From: Mycobacterium tilburgii
Lineage (GTDB): Bacteria > Actinomycetota > Actinomycetes > Mycobacteriales > Mycobacteriaceae
Assembly (NCBI RefSeq): GCF_902168065.1
Contig: NZ_LR655718.1
Span: 1 to 40,668 of the forward strand
DNA: 40,668 nt
Direction of reading: 5' to 3'
Shown in pieces: positions 34,788 to 40,668 of this stretch; position 1 is the first letter of the stretch, and each line of letters opens with the position of its first letter. A program made the translations under genes and the position numbers. The notes below the pieces were generated by a model that saw only the letters and a program-made list of their open reading frames with translations, did no database searches and had not been told where the DNA came from.

Positions 34788-35011
34788 ATAAAGACTCATC
34801 TGTTGATGGCCGTGTTCGGCACCGCGTCGGCGGCGTTGGCCGCTGCGGTTGTGTGGACCGCACCGTCGGCCTCGGCGGAGACCCCTATTGCAGTGGCCTT
34901 GGCAACACCCAGCAAGTCCACGAGTGCAACTGCGGATTCGACTTCGCGCCGGGCAGTCAGGAACTTCGTGACTGCTTGGCCGGGAATGCGGCCCCGGCGC
35001 CCAAACCGTAA
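34788..35011 (+). pseudogene. Small secreted cysteine-containing protein, start codon lost and frameshifted
   Basis: AGGAA precedes ATA at 34788, where an ATG would be expected (ATA-AAG-ACT, for MKT). A signal peptide follows: HLLMAVFGTASAALAAAVVW, TAPSASA. After a frame change near 34880 the mature part reads DPYCSGLGNTQQVHECNCGF, DFAPGSQELRDCLAG with four cysteines, ending at TAA 35009-35011. An internal ATG at 34806 could still start a shortened signal peptide, but the frame break would remain. I do not recognise the family. It looks like an exported disulfide-bonded peptide gene that has died. Confidence 0.5.
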
Positions 35012-35070
35012 AACTTGCGTCATCCTTCACGGGATTCGTCCGACCTTTTGCAGGTTTTCATCTCCGCGCC

Positions 35071-35547
35071 GTGTTGACCGCGCACAAATTAGCGGCCTTC
35101 ACTGTGAAGACCGAAGGGAAAACCCCGTCACATGCCTTCACCCCGCTGGCTGACCCGACTCGCCGCTTGCTGACCATCGCGGCCCGCAACGCCGACATCA
35201 TTGGGTTGACCGGTTCCAAGGTGCGCGCCGTCGACGACCCGTTCGCCGAACGGATCGATTTCGTCCGCAACGCCACCAGGGACCGGGTCGACTCGCTGGA
35301 GTTGAACCTAGCCATCACCGCGATGCCGCGGCTGGGCGAGACCGAACCGGACCTGAAGCTTACCCGCAGCTACGCCCTGGATCTGTCCTACGAGGAGATC
35401 CTTTCCCAGCTCTCGGTGCTCAGCGGATCGCCGCGCGCGATCGCCGACACCCTACTGGCGTACCGGGAGAAGTACGGGGTGTCCTCCTTCACCGTGCAGG
35501 ACAACAACATCGACAACTTCGCCAAGGTCATCGCGGAACTGCGCTGA
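35071..35547 (+). pseudogene. LLM-class F420-dependent oxidoreductase, C-terminal fragment
   Basis: The last ~130 codons of a luciferase-like F420 oxidoreductase are open: RRLLTIAARNADIIGLTGSK, VDSLELNLAITAMPRLGETE, DLSYEEILSQLSVLSGSPRA, YGVSSFTVQDNNIDNFAKVI. The N-terminal half with most of the F420 site is absent, and no homologous sequence is visible upstream in any frame. A GTG at 35071 opens the frame, but nothing indicates it is a real start. It ends just before the long palindrome. It is a second dead F420 enzyme in this window. Confidence 0.72.
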
Positions 35548-35548
35548 C

Positions 35549-35596
35549 GGCCTGAGCATACCGGGGCGGGCCGGCCCGCCCCGGTATGCTCAGGCC
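35549..35596. terminator. Perfect 48-bp palindrome (24-bp arms, no loop), probable terminator
   Basis: GGCCTGAGCATACCGGGG continues to GCGGGCC and is followed immediately by its exact reverse complement, giving 24-bp arms with no mismatch and no spacer. It starts 2 bases after the oxidoreductase stop and ends 5 bp before tRNA-Arg. It has no U-tract. The position fits a very strong terminator; a cruciform-forming or protein-binding palindrome is the alternative. Confidence 0.7.
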
Positions 35597-35601
35597 CGTT
35601 C

Positions 35602-35674
35602 GCCCTCGTAGCTCAGGGGATAGAGCACGGTTCTCCTAAAGCCGGTGTCGCAGGTTCGAATCCTGCCGGGGGCA
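35602..35674 (+). tRNA. tRNA-Arg, anticodon CCT
   Basis: A full cloverleaf is readable. Acceptor arm GCCCTCG pairs with CGGGGGC (one G-U). The D arm is GCTC AGGGGATA GAGC. Anticodon stem CGGTT/AGCCG frames loop CTCCTAA with anticodon CCT (codon AGG). T arm GCAGG TTCGAAT CCTGC is followed by discriminator A. CCA is not encoded. In M. tuberculosis a tRNA-Arg (argV) lies in this neighbourhood. tRNA 3' ends are common integration sites, and the sequence character changes downstream. Confidence 0.95.
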
Positions 35675-36294
35675 CTTTGTGGCGTGTATGACTCGGCTGA
35701 TGGTTAACAGTTACTTCGATTGATCCTTGACGTATCCGTCGGCCGGTGCGGCGCTTGACATCGAGATGTCCAACGGGTGAAGCGTGAGCGACGTATAGGA
35801 TCTCACAAGTAAAATCCAGCCGTGTTTAAGCTCTCGCGATCATGATCAAATCACACTGAACAAATTGGGCGTAGCGAGCCGGTCGCGACGTATATTGTGG
35901 TAGCAGTCCATTGCGCATCCGCCCAGGATCTGCCAGAAAACAAGTGGCGGGAGGCTCAAATGCCAATGATTTATAGTTTAGCCGAGTGGGGTGGCAAATG
36001 TCAATTCGGTTCCATGCAGTAATCAGCCCCGGCATGCCGTTAGGTGCATGTGAAGCGTTTGACGGGAACCGCACCGTGTCCACCGCGTCCGCGCCAAGGC
36101 GGGCCCAGGATGCCACACAAAAAGCGGGGTTAGTTGGCGCGGCCGTCCTGGCAGCCGTCACTTTGGATGCGCACCCTGATCCGAACGCCGATCCGGAATC
36201 GGGATGCCCTCAATATGCCTGCCCCCAGGGACGGCTCCGGGGTGCGATCGGCATCCCACCAGGGAACGGCTTCAGCAGAAACGGAAACCCTGCC
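35675..36294. other. 620-bp region downstream of the tRNA without a supported gene
   Basis: No frame here shows recognisable protein sequence or a good start. The first ~330 bases are clearly more AT-rich than the rest of the window. I looked for a repeat of the tRNA 3' end and for an integrase and saw neither. It probably contains the promoter of the DUF732 gene. Confidence 0.4.
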
Positions 36295-36918
36295 ATGTTT
36301 GCCGGCATCACCACTCGCGCTGGCTACTTGATTGCCGCCATTGCGGCGTTGATCGGCGCCGCCATTCTGCTGGGCGGCCCAGCAGCGGCCAACTCAACCC
36401 AAGACGATCAGTTTGTGGCACTCCTCAATCAAGAAGGCATTGCACCCATTTCGGGTGTCCCGGCGCTTATCGAAACAGCCCACAAAATCTGTGCATTGCT
36501 CGGTGGCGGCATGTCACCGGATGCAGTGGTACAGGCGCTGGTGGACAACGCCAACAACGTGACGCCCGGGCGCGACCCTGGCAGAGTCCGGCGTAGCGAA
36601 ACCCTTTTCCTCAAGGCGGCGGTGGGAGCTTATTGCCCGGGCAGACCTGTAGCGTGGACCAGCCGTCGTCGGGTTGTGCTCGCGTCGTATTCGGACGGGA
36701 TCCAGCAACCGGCACCTGTTCCGCTTCCGCAGGTTCCCGACGCAAATACCATGATTTCACCACGCGTGATGGCGCCCGCGGCCCCGCCAAAGAAAGGCCC
36801 GCCGGTTGTCGGCCCTCCGGCAATTGGTGGTGGCGGCGCCGGCGGCAATGGCGGAGGTGCCGGCGGCATGACAACGAAGCCTCCCCTGGAGCCGGGCCTC
36901 ATCACACTGGCACCGTGA
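36295..36918 (+). CDS. Secreted DUF732-type protein with Pro/Gly-rich tail
   Basis: This 207-residue protein starts at ATG 36295: MFAGITTRAGYLIAAIAALI, GAAILLGGPAAANS, a clear signal peptide with cleavage expected after AAA. A DUF732-like domain follows (DDQFVALLNQEGIAPISGVP, LIETAHKICALLGGGMSPDA, VRRSETLFLKAAVGAYCPG) with the usual pair of cysteines in KICALL and AYCPG. The rest is RRVVLASYSDGIQQPAPVPL and then a Pro/Gly-rich tail (GGGGAGGNGGGAGGM). DUF732 proteins are exported mycobacterial proteins of unknown function. The upstream in-frame extension lacks homology. It is one of the few intact genes after the tRNA. Confidence 0.75.
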   Translation: MFAGITTRAGYLIAAIAALIGAAILLGGPAAANSTQDDQFVALLNQEGIAPISGVPALIETAHKICALLGGGMSPDAVVQALVDNANNVTPGRDPGRVRRSETLFLKAAVGAYCPGRPVAWTSRRRVVLASYSDGIQQPAPVPLPQVPDANTMISPRVMAPAAPPKKGPPVVGPPAIGGGGAGGNGGGAGGMTTKPPLEPGLITLAP

Positions 36919-37213
36919 GACCGAGCTCGCTACCACTCCGTTGGTCGGGCGCGTCGACCGTGGGGGGATATGCACGCCTCACCCGTCGATTGCATCCATA
37001 GCCCCCACGCTCGACGGCCCGGTGCTCGCCCTGTCGCGAAATCAGCCAAATTAAGCACGAATTCGTAGAACGACCGCACCGGTCGACGAATCGACATCTA
37101 AAACGCCGTGAGACGGGGCCACCGCATCCGCAATGGGCCTCGCGTCGAATGTGATTTTTTTTCTCAATACATTTGATGTGGACGCCGGGACGGACACTCA
37201 CGTCGGAGTATTG
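36919..37213. other. Intergenic region, nothing recognised
   Basis: This stretch of about 295 bases shows no gene, repeat or regulatory site that I can support. Confidence 0.35.
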
Positions 37214-37569
37214 GATGAAAGCACACGGGGAACTGCCCGAGGTCGCCGACCACCGGATAATCGCGGGTTGAGCCTTAAACGAATAGGCGGAACCGGCTGC
37301 TCGAGCAAGTTGGTCTCGGTGTCACCGTCGTGGACCGCCACGGCAGTGGTGCTCTATTACAACAATTGGGCGTCCGAGCACCTGGACCGCGAATCCGGCT
37401 ACCTTGGCCACAGCGTCCACACGACCGGCATCATCGCACGGTTACCAACCAGCGGTTTGACGCCATGCTCCAACTCTTTGTGGACAGCCGCACGGAGCCC
37501 GTCTGCTACGTCGCCAGTCCCTACGGTAAAATCACCATCCTGGTGACCGGTTTCGCCGATCCGGATTGA
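37214..37569 (+). pseudogene. Unrecognised decayed gene
   Basis: Protein-like sequence appears in two frames: LYYNNWASEHLDRESGYLGH with SVHTTGIIA in one, then RFDAMLQLFVDSRTEPVCYV and ASPYGKITILVTGFADPD in another, ending at TGA 37567-37569. The frame change is near 37440. I cannot name the family. The start is unclear. It could be a helix-turn-helix or small regulatory protein, but nothing seen proves this. Confidence 0.35.
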
Positions 37570-37597
37570 CGGCGAACTCATCGGTCTTTAACAACTG

Positions 37598-37780
37598 GTG
37601 CAGCTCAAAGACGAAATACAAGAACTCTGTTCACGTTTCGACGCCTCGGGCCGCGAATCGTTAGACCGCGAAATGCTGCCCATCGTTGACATTCTGGCCC
37701 GTGGCTGTCGGCACACCGAGTCGTCAGCCAGGACGCTGTTCGCGTTCGCCGTCACCCGGGTGATTCGGTCGCGGGGGTGA
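37598..37780 (+). CDS. Small hypothetical protein, 60 residues
   Basis: GTG 37598 opens a 60-codon frame: VQLKDEIQELCSRFDASGRE, SLDREMLPIVDILARGCRHT, ESSARTLFAFAVTRVIRSRG. Its composition is like a real helical protein, with a regular charge pattern. There is no obvious ribosome site, no recognised domain, and both neighbours are decayed, so it may itself be a remnant. Confidence 0.3.
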   Translation: MQLKDEIQELCSRFDASGRESLDREMLPIVDILARGCRHTESSARTLFAFAVTRVIRSRG

Positions 37781-37888
37781 TGACATTTCACCCGGGCAGG
37801 CAGCACGCTCGTAGTCAAAGCGCCGCGGCTCTCGCACGCATATCCACCAGTACGCTTCCGTGTCTCGCCGACACGGAAGCAGGACCCC

Positions 37889-38893
37889 GTGGCCGACGAC
37901 GCGCCATTCAAACGAGCTATGAAGAAGTACGAACCGGTGAACCCCAGAACCGCATTGCTCTTGTGCAACCGACGGTCGCGGCGCCAGTTTCGCGTCGACA
38001 CCCGGGCCCAGGCCCGGTCCTTGCTCGAATTCGATCGAGCGCCGATCTCGTTAGGCTTGTATCCGTTGCTGCGCGACCACTATCGGCGCGTCATCTTCGC
38101 CGGAACGGGCCCGTAGCATATCGCTGGCCTGCCGAGTTGGCGGCGGCTCGTGGCGGCGCGGGCGAAGCCGCTTGGTGGGTCGATGCGAAGAGTCTGTTGG
38201 AGACCCCGCGACTTGCCACCCCCGACTCGCTGCTAATCGTCACGTCATGATCGGGCTTGAACGCACATATCCGAACCTTGGCCGATGAGCTCGGCCGAAC
38301 CATCAGGCCGGAAGCGGTGGTGGCGATCACCGATGACATGGCCAGTCCCCTGACTGCCGTCGCGGACTGTGAGGTTCTCCTGCGCAGCGCGGCAACCGGC
38401 AGCCCGACAGGATTTTTCAACGTACTGATCGTTCACGATTATGTCGCCTCGATACTCCTCAACGAGGACAGTGACGATTTCGCGCGCACCGTCGCCACCG
38501 CGACGCTGCCGCCCGAACTTCGTGAAGTGGCTGCCAGCGTTGCGGTCCAGCAGGATTCGCGGTTGTCCTATATCTGGTTCAACCAGCACGCCGCGGCCGC
38601 GCTATACGCAGCATTGCTCACGAACAACGCGACCGGGATCGACGCCACGGGGCCATACCGCGGAGCAAGACCTACGCGGCCTTGTGCGACGGGCGAACGC
38701 TCGGCTGACCGCTGTGCTTTTCGATTCCTTCCTGCACTCGGACGGGGCCTTGCCCGCACTGGCTGGCGATCTGCTGGCGGCAGAGTCCAGCGTGATAGTC
38801 GTCGGCGGCGCCGACGTTCCCGACTCAACTCACATCCCTACTCCCATTGCGCATGTCGGCGCCGAAGTTGCGCGCACCGTGATGGTCATCTAG
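37889..38893 (+). pseudogene. SIS-domain (GlmS-like) sugar-phosphate isomerase/aminotransferase-type protein, broken
   Basis: Segments fit the sugar isomerase fold: ARSLLEFDRAPISLGLYPLL, HYRRVIFAGTG (phosphosugar loop), then after a shift near 38115 AAWWVDAKSLLETPRLATPD and SLLIVTS. The SIS motif TSxSG contains TGA at 38248-38250, and the same frame then continues LNAHIRTLADELGRTIRPEA with VVAITDDMASPLTAVADC, FNVLIVHDYVASILLNEDSD. After another shift near 38660 the second SIS half follows (RRANARLTAVLFDSFLHSDG, ESSVIVVGGADVPDS), with TAG at 38891-38893. The true N-terminus is uncertain. Such proteins isomerise or deaminate sugar phosphates; this one is inactive. Confidence 0.6.
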
Positions 38894-39178
38894 CAGTTCG
38901 TGTCGACTTTGGCTTCCTACGTGCCCGCCTGACCATTTCTTCTCATCCGATTCCAATATCGAGATAGCACCCTTGGCTTCGATAATCGCCAGGTGCACGT
39001 GTTCGGGACTTTCGTGGCTGTGCTGGCGCAGCACAGCCTCCAGGTCGGCAGTCGTGAGTCCGCACCGCCGTAGGTTACGTTGCTCGACGCGTCCATTCCG
39101 GATCAGCACCTTCAGCGGCGGATCGATGAAACGTCGAACCCCTGGAGCGAAGCGCAATCTCGCCAATACGGCATGCAC
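38825..39178 (-). pseudogene. DUF421 (YetF-like) membrane protein, C-terminal fragment
   Basis: The frame from ATG 39178 reads MHAVLARLRFAPGVRRFIDP, PLKVLIRNGRVEQRNLRRCG, LTTADLEAVLRQHSHESPEH, VHLAIIEAKGAISIL. This is the cytosolic C-terminal domain of DUF421/YetF proteins. The N-terminal membrane helices that should precede it are missing, and TGA interrupts the frame a few codons upstream. The C-terminal end beyond about 38930 overlaps the SIS pseudogene on the other strand and may be read-through. It is a remnant without expected function. Confidence 0.6.
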
Positions 39179-39225
39179 GAGAAGGATACACGATCACCAA
39201 TCCGCAGAGCTTGCCTGTATTGATC

Positions 39226-39262
39226 GCGGGTACGGGCAATATTGGTTGCGGGTACGGGCAAT
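39226..39262. repeat. Short 15-bp direct repeat, 22-bp period
   Basis: GCGGGTACGGGCAAT occurs at 39226-39240 and again at 39248-39262. It lies between two pseudogenes and probably reflects local duplication during decay. Confidence 0.6.
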
Positions 39263-39468
39263 CTCGCCGTATCCGGGTGTGTCGAAGAATTCGAGCGTGG
39301 CCATGTGCGCATTTTCTCTTATCATTGATCGGCGGTTGCTGTGCCGTCAGCGTGGTCGGCCCAGGTCTCGGGGGTCACCGCTTGGCTCACCGACCACTAT
39401 CCACCCGACGGGGTGAGATGTCGTCATCCGGCTGGGCAGTTCATCCGGGTGATGGGTGTCGTCGAAGA

Positions 39469-40484
39469 TCATTCCGCGCACGCCGCCTTCGACAACCGGA
39501 TGACCTCGCCCGCCGTCAGGTCGACCTCGGCGAATCCCACCGACAACACCGTCCTGGCAAAGAAGACGGCGGTGAGATACGCGATGGCAACCGCCCAGCG
39601 GTTGACCAGCCGGGGAAGCGCGTAGAGATGGTAGGCGCGAGTGACAAACTTGGCCGGGTAGCCCGACAGGTGTACGCCTAGCGGGTTGGCGACGGCGTAG
39701 CGCGGACCCAGGTCGACGACCATGCCTTTGTCGCTGTGCCGGTAGTCCTTCCGTTTGCGGTAGCCGAGACTCGCGGCGACGTTGTAGGTCAACGTCTTAA
39801 CTTGCCGGACGGCGTGCTGGGCCGTGGGCGGGGCGATTTTGCCCTGCCCCAGTTCCGGCATGACGTGGTCGGACAGATCCAGCAGCACAAACCACACCAA
39901 GGCTCGATCGAAGCCGATCTGCTTGGCCGCCGCGTCGGCAAGCGCGCGCAGTTGTGCCGTCAACTCGGATCCGAATACGAGGCACCGACAACGACAATCG
40001 TCCGGCGCGCCCGCCGCGCGCATTAGTGTTCGTCGCCGTTCGCCAGTTCCGGCTGCTCGATCACACGATCGCGCAGATACAGCGCCTCAGCCGTCGATTT
40101 CAGGCCGTGTGCATATTTGGCCAGGCCGGGCGTATCGAAGAGCTGAGTGACCGAACCGGGCGTCAAGACCAACCGGTCCCACGGCAGCGCTGCTACCCGA
40201 CCCTCCGGATCGGTGAACGAGAGCGTATGCCGGTCGAAGTCAACGCTGTCGACGCGGCCGCGCACCGTCCGCACACCCTTGAGCGTTCCGGCCAGCGAGA
40301 TACAGACAAAAACCGCGGGTCGACCAGGCCGCCCGCGACATCCGCCGGCAGGGGCGTGTACTGCAGGTAATCGACTGGCGAAACAATGGTCACCCGTGCC
40401 TCCGAGACGCGCGACCTGGCTAACCGCCGGCACAGTCTGCACGCACACTCGAAGGCGGCGAACCCGCTGCCGACGATATGCAGT
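39469..40484 (-). pseudogene. Type II NADH dehydrogenase-like flavoprotein, internal deletion, 5' end lost at contig end
   Basis: Reading from the right, the flavin-binding start HIVGSGFAAFECACRLCRRL with VTIVSPVDYLQYTPLPADVA and GGLVDPRF shifts near 40310 to GTLKGVRTVRGRVDSVDFDR, LPWDRLVLTPGSVTQLFDTP. After TAA near 40023 a third part gives ELTAQLRALADAAAKQIGFD and DLSDHVMPELG. This joins directly to APPTAQHAVRQ, so the second nucleotide-binding region and the GD cofactor motif (roughly 100 or more residues) are missing. The C-terminal part (VVDLGPRYAVANPLGVHLSG, YPAKFVTRAYHLYALPRLVN, a membrane-contact tail) is open to the stop at 39469. The family oxidises NADH and reduces quinone at the membrane; this copy cannot. 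Confidence 0.72.
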
Positions 40485-40668
40485 GTGTAGATCTCGGTGG
40501 TCGCCGTATCATTTAAAAAACACATGCACACAAGGTGCTTGCCGGCGTCTAGACTTAGTCGTAGATCTGGTGAGTAAGATGTACTATCATGGAAGTAGTG
40601 ATCGTAGTGTGTCTGACGTTACTGGTCGGCTAAGTTAGCTGTGGCTGCTCTGTTGTCGCGGTCGACTT
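40485..40668. other. Illumina adapter and read-through noise, not genomic
   Basis: From 40485 the sequence matches the 3' 29 bases of the Illumina universal adapter (reverse-complement orientation): GTGTAGATCTCGGTGG and onward to GCCGTATCATT at 40513. It is followed by an A-rich run and low-quality-looking sequence to the contig end. On the minus strand the adapter translates to FLNDTATTEIYTL, a peptide well known as an adapter artefact in databases. The real genomic sequence ends at about 40484. Confidence 0.93.

Noticed and set aside
39008..39028. DosR-like half box (TTCGGGACTTT)
   Set aside because: Only the left half matches, and it lies inside the coding remnant of the DUF421 gene, so it is probably coincidence.
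40193..40531. A 112-residue protein beginning MCMCFLNDTATTEIYT
   Set aside because: The N-terminus is encoded by sequencing adapter; only the part left of about 40484 is genomic.
1..40668. CRISPR arrays, insertion sequences, prophage or toxin-antitoxin systems
   Set aside because: I saw no regularly spaced repeats, transposase or integrase motifs, or paired small toxin/antitoxin genes in the window.

Overview
This is a high-GC mycobacterial contig. Starting from its left end it runs backwards along the order known from M. tuberculosis H37Rv as roughly Rv0955 to Rv0924: perM, Rv0954, Rv0953c-like, sucD/sucC, Rv0950c-like, uvrD1, Rv0948c chorismate mutase, pgi, Rv0945-like, Rv0944-like, Rv0943c-like, Rv0939-like, ligD, mku, pstA1/pstC2/pstS3, Rv0927c-like, a reductase, mntH, then a tRNA-Arg. 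These assignments rest on protein resemblance recalled from memory; no search was run.

The dominant feature is gene decay. About nineteen genes look intact: TCA cycle, glycolysis, chorismate mutase, UvrD1, the Ku/LigD repair pair, phosphate uptake, manganese uptake and a few oxidoreductases. Around twenty others are broken by several frameshifts, in-frame stops, internal deletions or gene-to-gene fusions. The damage is concentrated in lipid/steroid-type enzymes, cobF, polyol and sugar metabolism, a diguanylate cyclase and regulators. The lesions cluster in dispensable genes while long genes such as uvrD1, ligD and pgi stay open. Some lesions are deletions of about 100 codons, and one is an 11-bp tandem duplication. 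Real reductive decay, as in leprosy-type or other host-restricted mycobacteria, therefore fits better than random sequencing error, although GC is not lowered to the M. leprae level.

Layout. 1-7.8 kb: perM/Rv0954, a broken F420 oxidoreductase behind a perfect KstR-type operator, a broken thiolase, sucCD, and a Crp-type site shared with an M23 peptidase. 7.8-12.6 kb: uvrD1, chorismate mutase, pgi. 12.6-16 kb: broken TetR and neighbour, SDR, Fpg-like glycosylase, broken cobF. 16-20.9 kb: a MIRU-like 77-bp repeat leading into a surviving diiron oxygenase and flavin monooxygenase pair, then broken enoyl-CoA hydratase, methyltransferase and FAH genes. 20.9-27.4 kb: ligD and mku flanking a dead polyol/kinase/diguanylate cyclase block. 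27.4-34.7 kb: pst operon, three dead reductases, mntH. 34.7-40.5 kb: fragments, a 48-bp perfect palindrome, tRNA-Arg(CCT), a DUF732 secreted protein, and decayed SIS, DUF421 and NADH-dehydrogenase-like genes.

The last ~184 bases (40485-40668) are not genomic: they begin with the 3' part of the Illumina universal adapter and continue as noise. Apart from the MIRU-coupled oxidase pair I see no convincing new system. The main value of the window is as a view of genome decay in progress and as a warning about contamination at the contig end.
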